From assembly GCA_029449235.1 (NCBI GenBank), contig JANATG010000001.1, positions 3,906,001 to 3,970,000 on the forward strand: DNA of 64,000 nt. The letters are read 5' to 3'. The stretch's first letter is position 1; every line of letters begins with the position of its first letter. This document shows positions 22,931 to 35,800 of the stretch, piece after piece. The notes under the pieces are model-generated. The model did no database searches, had not been told where the DNA came from, and was given only the letters and a program-made list of their open reading frames with translations. The stretch comes from Linnemannia schmuckeri. Taxonomy: Eukaryota > Mortierellomycota > Mortierellomycetes > Mortierellales > Mortierellaceae. A program made the position numbers and the translations under genes.

Positions 22931-25828
22931 AGCGGCAAGAAAGGATCCAAGGCCGACTGGGGTCAAGTGGTTGCTCCTGTTGCTCTCAATTGAGACGCGT
23001 GTGATTTCCCGACTCCCTCTTTCTTTTTTGATTTCTCGATTGTGGAATCCAAGTCATGTGCCAAAGAAACGGAAGGGAAGGAAAAGGAAACAAACTCTAC
23101 CCACCCCTGCTCTTTTCTTCGTTGATATCGTTCGCGATGTTATCCTCTTTGTAAATAACTTTCTCTTTGTAATTTTATTCCCAAGTTCTCTTATCATTCC
23201 TCAGCAGCAGCAACATCTACCCTGGTGACAACCCAATTGTTCTGTCTTGCCATTCCTCATCTGTAAATAGCCTTTTGCTCGCTCAAAACTTGTAACACTA
23301 GCCCATAACCCTTGTAAACCAGTAAAAACTTTTTTTTTCACTTTCCTATCTTGCGATGTACCTGTTGCTGTACGTGTATGTGTGTGTGTGGCTGACTGTC
23401 TGCTGTTCCTGAATTTTGATGGACCAGTCAAGTTCTCGCGTTTCGAGGATTCTAGTCCTTCTCTTTCACCCATACCCATCAGTTTTCTATTTCTTTCTAA
23501 CACGTCTATTATCCCTATTATTCTCCGTGTCTTGCTTCTATGATCCGCTGTTTAATCCGCGTCCTTTTTAAAAAAGAGTACAGGGGCTCCTCCACACCAC
23601 CACGTATCGTGTGCCCAATAGACATATCTACCTCAACAGGCTGTCAGTTGTCTCTTTATTGATATGATACGCTTCAGTTTTGGCAATGCCTTTGTTATTT
23701 CGCAATGATGAGTCGTGTGTCGGATCGTGTTGTTTTTTCTTGTTCTCGCGTTGTTTGTTATTGCTTTTTTCAATCGGCGACATTGCCTTTTGCATTTGAT
23801 GGCAATGTTTTCTTGCCTTGTTTGTTTTGTTTGTTTTTTTTGTCAGACCAAAGGAAATAATACGGTATGTGTATGTCATGGTGCAGAAAGTGACAAGCCA
23901 AGCTCTTTCTTTTTCCATCTCAATAGGTGTGTGTGCTGCAGCTATCGTCCGTCTTTTATCCACGTCTGTTTCCTTTCCTTTCTTTGCCTTTTCCAAAGCG
24001 CTTTCAAGCCCCGTCTATCTATTTTCCTTGACCGGCCTTCATCCTTTTCAAAACGCTCGGTTGCTTGATGCAACGTCGTGTCTCCTTTTCAACTTTACAT
24101 GTACCAATACGCCTGGTTCTCTTTCCCCCAACATCGTTGCCTTCGCAAAAAAAAAAAAAAAAAGAGCTGTGGAGAAGAAGGAAGGAGGAATGGGTGGAGG
24201 GAAGTGAGGAGAGAGAATTGACGGCGATTCGGTCATCGATGTTTTGCTGTTATTTCTGCTGCTCCTTCACTTACAAGACGGGTCGTATCTATGCTCCTTC
24301 CCTTTCATCACTGTTGCAATGCAGAAAGAGTTTAACTGAGTTCTCTTTCTCTCCCATACACTGAGGGGAAAGAATGAGATTGGGCAGCTAGGTGTTTTTT
24401 CGCAATTGTCCAGCCCACAGGGGGTGTTTGTTTAACTAGAGCAACGCAGGGCGGCTTAAGGTTGTTGTCAAAGGGGGAAAAAAAAAAAGAAAAATCTTTG
24501 ACGGGATTTGAAAAATCTTTTTTCCCCTCTGCATGTATGTCCCTGTAGGCAAGTTGCAGCAAAGAGTGACCCTTCATTTTTTTCTCCCTTCCATGTAACC
24601 AATTGAGGGTTTTTTGCACGTCCATAGATCTGAAAACGGACAACCCAACAAGTCTAGTTTTTTTTTTCTTTCTTTATACCGTACCTTACTCTGTCTTTTT
24701 TTGCCATGCCCACGCCATGCCATGCATCACCGCATCATGTAATCCAAAAACCTCTGCTGTCTTTTTGACTCACCTCTTTTGTAAGCTCTTTCTTTTTTCT
24801 CTCTCGTTGAGGTCATAGACTCGTCCCCCATACTCACACGCTCACCCCCTGGAAACTCGTCCCATCCCCGTGTCGTGTATCGTGTATGGTGCGATACATC
24901 ACCGACATCTTTCAGCAGTCGGCTCAAATCCAAAAAACACAAGCCTCCTCACGTTAAGCCCCTTATAAAAGCACACTAGACCAAACTATACACACACACG
25001 CGTGAACACACGCCATGTGCTCAGGAAGCAAAAGGAAATAAAAAGAAAAGGTTTGTCATCTCTTGTCCTCGAACATTGGATCGAAGCTTGGATGTGCTAG
25101 CTTTCTTCTGGGAAAAGAATAAAGCTTGGCTCGCAACTACGTAGGAGAGAAAGAAGAAAGCTCTAGACTCTACTGTAGACCGTAGAACTAGGAGGGTAGA
25201 GAAGAAAATCACCTACAATGCTAACCCTCGCTGGATGTCTGGAAGCTTCTTTATTTTTTACTTCTTGGTTTGGGTTCAGGTTCAGTGCTGGTTCCCCTAG
25301 GCAGGACCTAGCAGATGGAGTCCTCCCTCCTTTCACAAACATGCGGGGACCCCAACTGGCCTTCTATTTTCCATATAACTCACCGTCCTGTATATGCAGC
25401 ATAGAACAGGTAATCAAAGAGAAGAAAAAGACGTAGAAGAAGGTGTCGGTGTAAGAGGAGGTGGAGTGAGCGCGAGATGAAATAGCGTTGGTTGGGAGAT
25501 CAAGACGCTTGCTTGGTTTGTAGAACTCATCTGTCCTCTGGCAACTAACACCTTTTTTTTGTCGTCCTAAGATCTACTACCCTATCACTCTTGTAGCATG
25601 TAAGCGAGAAAACAGCAAGCGCAAATCCCAGCCCTGCAGCCTTCCTCGAACAACAAAGCGTGGACAAATAAAAAACTAAAAGAGAGAAAAGAGACAGGCT
25701 CTCTCTCCCTGCTTTCTCTCCTTCCTTCCCCCCCTCCTCTCTCGCACCTTCTTCGCCCCTGTCCCCTCCTTCTATTCTGTACACCTGCCCTGTTCTTTTC
25801 TTCCTACATACTTTTGCTTTACTCTGAC
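22931..25828. other. 2.9-kb non-coding interval
   Basis: This holds the 3' region of the disordered-protein gene and the upstream region of the LRR gene at 25829. A TATAAAA box lies at 24964-24970 with no clear gene just behind it. Several homopolymer runs occur (A15 near 24149-24163). The 150 bp before 25829 is strongly CT-rich, typical of promoters in this window. I see no supported gene. Confidence 0.55.
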
Positions 25829-28800
25829 ATGCAGTGCCAACAGTTCCGGAGCGGAGAAAGGGTCGTCAGTGTCCACGTCCATCGGGGTCCTAATGGCCAC
25901 TACTACAGCGCCATGGACGACATCATCGAACGCTTTCCTGATGCCACCGGATTCAAGGTCGGCGGACACGAAGTCGTGTTCCTGAGAGACGACAACGGTG
26001 ACCGGTAAGCGGCTACTCTCTTCCACCTCCGTCTGTTCTTGTACTGTGGATAAGCAAAAGTAGATATATGAACATATGTGTGTGAACAATGATAGGCAAA
26101 CAAATGTGCTTGAATTGGCCAAACCAACTCGCCTTTTCACTGTATATACAACAGATACTCGCCCAACAGGATTGCCCACTTTCCCGACCAGTTTGTCGAC
26201 GTTGTCACCGACGACGACCCATACTTCCCTCTCAGCCCACCAGGAAGCCTCAAGAGCGGCGTTCTCTCCCACCACCACCGCAACAGCAGTACTGGCTCCC
26301 TCACCAGCACCAGCTCCTCTATGGCTGTTCCTACAACTCCAGGACGTGGACGTTCTCCTTCTTCCTCCGAATCCATGTTGTCACCCTCTTCGCCCATGTC
26401 TTTCCCACCGGGATGCACATCCCCCGGAGGCGTCGGCTTGATGGGCCTTCGAACCCCGCCCGACTCTTCCAAGACAAGTCGACTCTCTCCATTTCCATCC
26501 ATCGCCGTGTTCCCTGGCGTAGAATCGACCCTCCAAGTCTATGTCCGTGAGCCTAGCCCTGAGCCAGTCGCGGCCTATTCAGCCTCTGGGATCGCTACCG
26601 AAGTGTCGCGACTTTTGCTTGAAGGACATTCAGCCGCCTTACTCAAGCTCATGGAGAACTTTCATAAGCTGGTCCAAGACCAACACGAGGTCAGAGCCAA
26701 AGTCGACAAAATTCTTGAAGGGCAGGACGAATCCAAAGGACGGGAGGAAGAGATGCTTCGCCATCAGCTGCAAACCAACGATCAGCTCAAGGTCGTCCAG
26801 CAAGGTATCGACGCCGCCCTGATCCAGAACTATGAGCTCCACGAGTACCCTATTCCACGTTTGTTTGTCATCCTTCCAGAGAAGAAGCTCGATAGCAAGG
26901 GCAAGTCATTTTTCGACACCTTCAAACCCAAGAACCTTGTACAAGAAAAATTTCGTCTCTATTTTTTATGCGAGTGCGGCGATCGGAGAAAGGGGGAAGA
27001 GCACAATCATGCTCTCGATACAGGTGGACCCGGAAGAATGGACGAGAAACACCCCGAACGGATTCACCTGGCTGACCACGAGGGCTACGAGATCTCGCGG
27101 CCGAAAAAGTTCTTTGAGCAGTATGGGCCTTATGTTCTTGGTGTACTCAGAGTTTTGCAGGTCTGCGTCTACGCTGCTTCCGTTGTCGCCCCGCCCGCGG
27201 TTCACCTGGCCACTGAAATGGACAAATGGGCGCGTGTGGCAGAGGCAGTGACCAAGAATACCCTGGATGCCGTCAATGTGTCGATCGACTATCTTCGAAT
27301 AAACCTTAGTAAGGAAGCACTCTTGGCATCGTCGGAGTTGGGAGACACCGGTGGTCAGGATGTGGACGAGTCGGCCAACAGCCTCAAGGCCCTGGAAGGA
27401 GCAGACCTTCGACAGCTGGATACCTTTTTGCGAAACAAGGATAAAGACAAGATTCTGGGCAACCTGTACAGGATCACCACCCCCAAGGGCCATGTCAAGT
27501 GGGTCTGTCTGGAGCACTACCGCTACTCGTATCAGGCTATGGTTATGAGGTCTTTCCTCACGACGGTGCAGCTTAACCGAGGCCTGTACGAACCATATCT
27601 GTGCAAGGTGACCATCACGCTTCCAACCTCTATTGTGGCCAAGGACTTTATGGACCACCTGGAGGAACAAGGAACCACCATCAACGAACTCAACGTCACC
27701 CTCAAATGGGTCTTCAACACATCCGATCTCCACCAAATCGTCAAGTCCATCTGCCGCTCCAACGTCAGGATCCTGCAGCTGGACTTGTCGGACCGCAACA
27801 ATCGAATCCAGTACGAAAAAGCCGAGGATCGGTACTGGCCTTTGTTAGATCTTTTCTCAAACATGAATCTTCAGAGTTTGTCATTGCAGGGCATCATATC
27901 GTTCGGCCTCCGTACTGTTGATCTGCCCCCACATATTCCACCGTCTCGTCTTCGTACCTACCACCACCTCAACGGAATCGGAGCCAATGACATCGGAAGG
28001 GTCTCCAATATTCTCTGGCACTGTCCAAACCTCGTCGATCTCAGACTAGGATCCGAGTTGGCATCCCTTGTCGATGACCAGCTCTGCCAAGCCATCAAAT
28101 CTCTCAAGGATCTGGAAGTGCTCTACCTATGGAACTTCAAGCACCGCACCGAGGCCGAGATCAAAGGTCTCCTTTCGAGTGTGGTCAAGGGTACCCGAAA
28201 CTTGAGGGAGCTTGTGATCGTCAACACGGTCGTCGACGCCATCGAGTTGCAGTCCCTGGTGCAGGCATTCTCAAGGACTCTGGAAGTGCTGATTTTGGAT
28301 CCGGTCTATAGCGAGTTCAACTTGGCCACCATCATCCGAAACGAGTCTGCCCATTCTCAGACGGGACCACCACCTCTACCTCCAAAGTCAACTTTTCCTG
28401 GCCGGAGGAATCCGCCTCAGCCTACACAGACACTAGCACCGTCTAGGGTTATCCCGTTTTCGAAACTTCGACAACTTCACCTGAACACTGATCTGTCCGA
28501 GGACTCGAACCAACTGCTGGCTCGAATCATGCCGCTCCTGTCTCTAACGCATCTCGGTCTTTACAAGAGCATCCCTATGGACGCTGTCATCAAGGCCACC
28601 GACTTTACATCTGTTCGCTCGGTTTACTTCTGCAAGTTCACTGGGGCGGATTTGGTTCCGATGTGGAAATCCTTCCCTGAGACAGGCTTTGGAGGATCGA
28701 ACCAGATAGAGTCGATCTCGCTGGAGCGACTCAAGTCCCCTGGATCTGGCATTGTCCTCGAGTGTCTTACCAAGGTTGCGATCAAGCGCCTGTGGATAGG

Positions 28801-29125
28801 GGGTGTGAGGTCCAGCTACTTGAAGGCATTATTCACCACTCTCAATCTGTCCAAGCTCGAGGTGCTTGCGATTGTCAATTGCGAATATAAATGGGAGACG
28901 GAGGAAGTTCTTGTGAAGCGGCAGATGCAATTTTCAGACAAGCTGCGAGTGTATTTGGCATGCAACAACCAGTGCAGTGATGTGGGAGATGCCAACACTT
29001 ACAGAACAGATACTCGAGGCGACCAGAGTACTTACTACACCCGTCTCCGTCCCCATATGGTGTGGACCGATACCTCTGTTAACGACATGAACCTTCGCCA
29101 CAAGCTGATGGTTAGGATGGAGTAG
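25829..29125 (+). CDS. LRR/RNI-like protein sharing the HEY.IPRLFV module
   Basis: Two exons, 25829-26004 and 26155-29125, join in phase 2 and give about 1048 residues. Residues 1-80 form an ordered N-terminal domain (for example DIIERFPDATGFKVGGHEVV and RRYSPNRIAHFPDQFVDVV). A Ser/Pro-rich linker follows. A helical stretch with coiled-coil character leads to LHEYPIPRLFVILP (near residue 287), FRLYFLCECG, then IHLADHEGYEISRPKKFFEQYG. Further on is LGNLYRITTPKGHVKWVCLE, as in the gene at 9115-13648. The C-terminal half has irregular leucine-rich repeats (LQLDLSDRNN, LQSLSLQG, LEVLYLWNFK, LRELVIVNT). The shared modules show common descent with the other LRR gene despite unrelated N- and C-termini. 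No enzyme motif is visible, and function is unknown. Downstream, an AT-rich stretch with AATAAAAAA at 29158 can serve polyadenylation. Confidence 0.88.
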
Positions 29126-29434
29126 CCACTTTTTTTTTTATATATATTTTTATTTTTAATAAAAAATATACCCTTAAACATGCATGGAAAAATACTTGGC
29201 AGGAGGAATTTTGAGCACTTGCGAAGTTTTCTTTCTGAAAAGCGCCGCAACATCTTCATTTGAAAAGGATCTCTGTTTACAATGTAGGTCCAAACAAAGC
29301 AAAACAAAATGATGAGCTGCGTTCAGGTTCCTTTGGAGAGTATTTCACAAAAGAATCTCCGATTGCGGAGTTCTGTCGACCATTGAGCGAAAAAAAAAAA
29401 TACATACACAAAAGTTTTTAAAAGTTACAAGTAT
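29126..29434. other. Intergenic gap between LRR gene and F-box relic
   Basis: A/T-rich tail-to-tail spacer; nothing else is seen. Confidence 0.6.
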
Positions 29435-31418
29435 TCATCGGAAGAGCTTGGAGCTCTTGGAAGGAAACAGACGCATCAGCTCATCCGCCGGGCGAAGACC
29501 GACGCCGTTGTCGTTAAAAACAGAAATTCGCTGCAGGACCGGCCAGCATCGATAGGTTGCACTGTCCATCTTGTCAAGCACCTCCTTCACATCCAGCACC
29601 AGGCCAAGATGCTTCAGGTCGTGCTCTAATCGGTCTTCAACACCCGTCAGCTTCTCTGACCTTTTGTCAATTTGTACTCTGTCCGTTCGTCGATCGACCT
29701 GTCGCGCTTCCTGTATGATACTCTCGTCCCATCCGGCGACAATTTTTCTCCTCTTCTCCCTGTACCTGGCGCTGTGTCCGGACGCCACCATCCAGTTCAA
29801 ATGGAAAGAGTCAAAGGCCATGCAGTGCTGCACCCGTCCGAGCCGGAGCGTCTCCAACTGCTGCAGTCTTGTAAGCAGGCAGAACCCCCTTGAAGCCTCA
29901 TATCGAGAGTTGCAGAGTGTAGATCGCGGTTCCATCGCGTCTGCTCTGGTATATGTATCTCCAGATCACGGAGCTGAGGACAGACCCTGGAGATGTAGCC
30001 AAAGAAAACTCGAGAATGCGTTGGCGAAATCAAGAATGAGAGCCCATGGTTGTGGAAGGCGAGGTGAAGGGTGTGAAGGTTCCTGCATTTTCATATTCCG
30101 GGGAGGGCTGTTGCTTTCAAATCGCCGTTGTGATTGCAGAGTTGAGGCGGTAATCCCGGGAATAGAGACAAGAGTAGTCAAAGTCGACTTGGTGATGGAC
30201 ATCCAGGAGTTCAAGTAAACATGCAATATTAGGCGCCCTAAGATGAAGCAGATGAGGGGATGTGCATAGATATGCGTGCAGACCACTGTCAGGACGACAA
30301 TGCGCTCGTTCAGACCAGTACAGTTCAAGAGACGTGACAACGTTGGGCAACTCGTTCAAGTAGTGTGTGAGGGTGGGCGTGAGATCCTTGGCGTGAAAGG
30401 TCCATTCGGTCGATTGAGGACAAACATGAGACATCACCGCCTTGAGGTACGAGTCGGGCATGGTCTGACCTTGGACGGAAAAGTGAAAGGACGTAAGGTG
30501 GTGAGGTATACGCTGCAGACACTGGTACAGGTCGGCCCAGTTGTAGGACACGTCGCTGAAGAATGGCCAGTAGAGCCATTCGTTTTGGAGTAGGTTGGCA
30601 GGTCGAAGTTCGTGGAGATGTGGCGCATGCGACACGAGGTCCTCCAGCGATGTCTGTAAAAGTCGCGCATTTGTCAGCATCAGAGGCTGGAGGGCAAGAG
30701 ACGAAGGTGGAGCCTGGTTTGCCCCTTCTCGTTGCATAGCCAATGGAACCCATGGTCCAGGGAGCTCAAATCCTTCGGTCGACTCTGCATGGAGGACCTC
30801 AAGAAGGGGGCAGGAGAGGAGGAGTTGGTCCATGTGAAAGGTGCTGGCCTTGCGCCAATGCAGCTTCAGACGCGTCAAGAATGAAAGGACGGCCTGAATA
30901 GACGTCAGTCGTTTGCAGTCGTCCACTACTCCAGACAGCTCCAGTTTTCACAGAGGGTCGTCGTTGAAGGGAATAGTCGAGATGACATCTTGGAGTCAAC
31001 GACCAAACTTATTCTGGACGATTGAAGTTTGGTCACGGTTGATATTCTGTTGCTGCTGTCGTTTGAGGTACTGGTCGTGAGTTTGTTCGAGTGTTTTTTC
31101 TTAGGATAGTCAGTCAAGGTCCCCCTGCAAACGATCAGTTCTCGAGCTCCAACTTAGGCGGGCCGTTCCTGGCATTCTGGCGATAATCTCCTTGGCTCCT
31201 CTGAGAGTAAAATCGGCGTCCCAGAGCTCTTGATGGACGACGCGATGGCGGTTCATCAAAAACCATTGACGACAGACCAGGACCACGGCTTTATAAAGTG
31301 TGAACTCGTCGATAAAGGCGAAGACGTGGTACAGAATCTCGGGGATGTTCAGGGGGGAGACAGTAGTAGCTGTACGACCAAAGGAGATGTCCGACGAGTG
31401 CAATGCCTTTGGGTACAC
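29435..31418 (-). pseudogene. Decayed F-box/LRR family gene (copy A)
   Basis: Homology to the intact copies at 39131-41134 and 41590-43581 runs through the whole length. It includes the F-box (NIPEILYHVFAFIDEFTLYK, then VCRQWFLMNRH), CPQSTEWTFHAKDLTPTL, LHAYLCTSPHLLHLRAP, SRVFFGYISRVCPQLRDL and LNWMVASG. The frame is broken. Four in-frame stops lie between 31110 and 30930 (TGA, TAA, TGA, TGA), one TGA replaces the Trp of the conserved W-x-C-R motif near 30094, and two frameshifts occur near 30135 and 29915 (the second in a G run). No in-frame ATG precedes the F-box. The stops in the 5' third are all explainable by single C-to-T changes from CGA or CAA. The gene is almost certainly dead. Confidence 0.85.
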
Positions 31419-32843
31419 CCGTGCAGTTGACGCTCACATTTGAAAGCTGAGTTATGGAAGGAGGAAGATGGGAAGTGATGGTTAAGGTAACTAGGAGTGC
31501 CTTTGATGCGCGTGTGAGCGAGCAAATTTGTGAGAATGGGTGGTGATGTATGTGTGTGTGTGAAAGAAAGAAAAAAAGAGAGTTTGTGGGAGTAAAAAAA
31601 AAGAGTCAAATATAAAGAGGTGGATAGCTTTCTTCCCATCCCTTCAACCACCCCGCCATCCACATACACTCATACAGCCATATGGCGAGTGGGTCAATGT
31701 GAAAGAGGAGGACAAGGCACTAGGAAAACAGATGAATACCAAACACATTCACGGACCTCTGGTCAGCAGTTCACAGCCAAAAGCACAACGAAACCCCCCA
31801 CAATAGCAATTATAACAGCGTAAAAAGGGATCGAGCGCCAATCGTCGCCATTGTGTTCAGTTGAGGAGGAAGGGAACAGGTGATGAAGAAAAGGGAGCCA
31901 AAGAAAAGGTTTACTTGGGCGATGCTTCCATGACCACGGTGTGTTCATAAACTCGCTTGGTCTCTTGGTGTGTATGTGTCGCGTGTGTACTCTCGTCTGC
32001 CAATTTCGTTTTGCCGCCAAATTAACAAGAGGCACTTCTGAAGCATTGGAGGGAGCTTTCGATGAGAGCCTTGACAGAAGGAATATTGTAGCTTTGTTTG
32101 TTCGGTAACAGTAAATATGGTGAACGTGAAGAAAGAATCAAGCAAGAAAAAGACGAAGAAGAAAAAGACGAAGAAGAAGAAGAAGAAAGCCAAGCAAAGC
32201 GGCACATCCATTCAATTCGACATAGTTTGAATGGCGTAAAAGGACAGATCTCTTGCTGTCGTGGCGAGTTTGGTCAAATCGCAAAAGCAGTCCTTCCTTC
32301 CTTCTTACCTTCTTCCCAACGACATCATTCTCCATCTCTGTCTCTGACTCTCTGTCCTCGCCAGACAGACACTACCGCAACCGACAACTGGCCCTGTCTT
32401 CATACTCCTTCTTTTCCTGCTGACTCTGACATCAAGGCGCTCTTAATTATTCCTCATCCTCATCCCATCCCCTAACTGGTGACCTCATTTCACCCTTCCT
32501 TTCTTCCTTCTTTTATTCCATCCTTTCTTCCGCGTCCTTTTCTCAAACACCCTCACCCACAAGCAACTAATCGGGACTCGGGACTCGGAATCTGCGTCCT
32601 GTACCAACCAGCTACTTCATATTATCCGTTTCACATAACAACGAAAAGTCTTGCTCGAGTTCCGTTAATTATTCACTTTAGAAAAATACAACAGAAACAA
32701 GTAAGACCTGAAATGCAGAAGCACAAGCCCATGAGAACCAAAAAAAGGCAGCACTATTTACCACTTATTAATGTGCCTTCTGCACTAGGGTTACTGAAGG
32801 CGTCGCATACACGCTTCTGGAGATACAAGAGACGCACGCCAAT
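31419..32843. other. Intergenic region upstream of the RRM gene
   Basis: Purine-rich near 32100-32190 and pyrimidine-rich at 32290-32560, the latter being a likely promoter/leader of the RRM gene. A Pro-rich frame at 32479-32847 overlaps the RRM start in another phase and is not credible. Confidence 0.55.
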
Positions 32844-35800
32844 ATGAGCTTGCGCGGTCGACAGCTATTCGTTGGGAACGTATGTTGTTTGTTATTGTTG
32901 CTGATAATGGTCAATACATATTATTGGTTTTTCTATATTATTGGTTTTTATCAGATCGAACACTGTCCAGATATGGCTCACACATGCCATGTTTTACCCT
33001 TTCTTTTTTTCATAACTGATCATCGCTCCATAGATTCCCTTCTCAGGTATACATATATCACTTTGGCATAAGCTGTTATTTCCCCATCTAATCAATGCCA
33101 GCTGATTAAAACACTAACCATCCCATTATTATTACCAATGTACCTCTCAGTCGGATGGCAGGACCTCAAGGTACTCCTTCTACATCACTACTCGCCAGAC
33201 AGCCGTCAACTAGTTGTCCATGGACCTCATTCCAAAAGAAAAATCAACGCTAACAATGAATAAAATGACATCTCTTAGGACCTGTTTAGAGGAGCAGGGG
33301 TCGTCCAACGAGCCAACATCATGCAGGGACGCGATGGACGTTCAAAGGGCCACGGTATCGTTCTTTTCGCCACATCAGACGACGCAGACAAAGCACAAGG
33401 TAAAGAGCTGAAATCGTGGCCAAAGAAGGCTACCTTGCCTTGAAGTCAGCCATCAATATGGTCGACGTTATAATTTTTCTGACCTCGAAATTTCTCTTCA
33501 TTGTGCATTAGAAATGTTTAATGGTTATGAGTGGCATGGACGACCCTTGGAAGTTCGTGAGGTAACCAAACTTCATGCAGGGTCTTTTCTGCGATGGCTT
33601 AGTGAATCGTTTTCATTCAACCAGCAGGGCCTAACACAACGACCCTCTGCATCATAGGATAGAAGTATTCAGGATTTTGTTCCGAAAAAGACAGCACCAC
33701 CAGCAGTATCGGCACCACTACTGGCACCAGCGGAGGTAATTATTTTCTTTCTCCCAAGCTCGCTGTTTACACAGATTTCAACTGTTTCTTTGCTTGGACT
33801 AATACCAATCTGCGTTGGTTCCTATAGGAAATGGACGATTTGGTGGATGAACTGGATAAAAGGCTTCAGGTTGAAACTGACGGGAACGAAAACAATAGTT
33901 CAGGAAATGCAACTCAACCAGCAAACGGAACAGACGCCAGGAAAGAGCACACCTTGTCAAGTGGTGGCGACGTAGTAGATCATATTCCTATCAAGGGCGC
34001 TCAGGACAGAACCATCCATGTTGGCAATGTGAGTCTGGCTGGTGTATTCAGAATTCAACTTCGTTTTCTACAAAGTGGTTCCCTATTAGCGCGTATTCAG
34101 TCTATTCATACTAATGGTCGCCAGAAATGACTTAGATTCCCTTTCGCGTGCGGTGGCAGGACTTGAAGGATCTTTTCAGAAAAGCTGGACACGTCGTTAG
34201 GGCAGATGTTGCCCTCGGTCAGGATAATCGTTCCAGGGGGTTCGGCACCGTGGTCTTTTCGAACGAGGGAGAGGCGAAGCAGGCGATAAGTGAGTCCAGC
34301 TCTACGCAACTCAAATCTGCCCCTGCTCTGATGCGGTAGTACACAGCGGGAATCTAAGAATCTAATCAGACTTTTTTTTTTGAATGTTGTAGGCATGTTT
34401 GACCAGCACCATTGGCAGGATCGTGTGATTCAAGTGCAGGAGGACAGGTCTGGCATGGAGAACGGCCGGCACCACGACCGAGGAAATGCTCATGGACCTG
34501 CTCAAGGTTACAACCACCTAGGACCCCACTTTGTAAGCCGCTCTCAAGTGTCAGCTTGACGATATAATATTGCTCTTGACGTATCTCTTCAACTAACATG
34601 ATTGTTAATTATGCGCTCGGGCTCTAGAGGAACCTTTATCCCATGAACCATAACCATAATGTCGCTGTAAACCGCCAAGTCTTTGTTGGGAATGTACGTC
34701 AATATGTTCTCAATGTGATTTGTCGCGATGACTCTAAAGGTATAACAAGATGACGCATCTGAACATATTACTATTTACTCTTTTAATAGCTGCCCTTCCA
34801 ATGTCAGTGGCAGGATCTCAAGGATTTGTTCCGCAAGGCTGGAAATATCATCCGGGCAGATGTGGCGCATGGGTACGATGGCAGGAGTCGAGGCTTTGGC
34901 TCTGTTCTTTTCGCAACACCTGAGGATGCCAAGGCTGCCATCTGTAAGTCGTGACTTAGCGAACCAGAACGCAATAATCACTTGCCTCCGGGCTGTATGT
35001 ATTACATTTCAGCTTGCACACTAACAATGAGGCTGTTAATCTGTAACTCCCTCTAGCTATGTTCGACAACTACGAGTACAACGGGCGCACGTTGCGAGTT
35101 CACTATGACCGCTACAGTCATGCAGGCCACGGACCAATGCATGGCAACATGGCACATATGATGCATCCACACATGGCTCACCACCCTCACCTCCACCCAC
35201 ACCAACCTCACCATCATCATCACCACCATCCACACCGAATACACCCTATTCATGCGCAGCACAACCACGGATTTCACGGAAATTTTCATCAACCTGCACT
35301 GATGCCGTTGGGCACCCACCCCATGGTGCACGGTGGAGGGCATGTTCCTTTCAATCTGGGACCACCGCCCTTTGGCAACAGAAACTTTTCACCGCTGGAT
35401 CCTGCATCAAACGGTGCGGCAGAATTTCCAATGTCTGATGGGTCTGCACTTGCAAATCCTTCTCCCCACTCGTCGGAGATCTCAGGCTTGGCGAGCACTG
35501 GCGACAGGGTTTCTTCAGCAACGCCCTTTGAGTCCAGTACGAATAATGCAACTGCCACTATTGGAGTCGCCTCACCTTCGGTATCAGCCTCAGTCACAGC
35601 CTCAGCTACAGCCACGACTGCAACTGCGGCATCTACACATGGATCGTTCTCCAGCCCTGAGGCTTTATCGCATCCAGAGCCAGAGTCGCCCTCACAACAG
35701 TATCCTTTCCTAACCCACCTCGGACCGATCGGAAAACCCAACTCCGTGCATTCTCAACAGCAGCAGCAACTGCATGACCTCTCGAATCCAGGACTCTTAC

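Noticed and set aside
24964..24970. TATAAAA box
   Set aside because: No credible gene begins within the expected distance; the next start codon in order is 860 bp away.
26966..27736. 256-codon frame on the minus strand
   Set aside because: Antisense to the strongly supported LRR protein; composition follows the reverse complement of its codons.
32479..32847. 122-codon proline/phenylalanine-rich frame before the RRM gene
   Set aside because: Lies in a pyrimidine-rich promoter, is in another frame from the RRM gene and has no domain.
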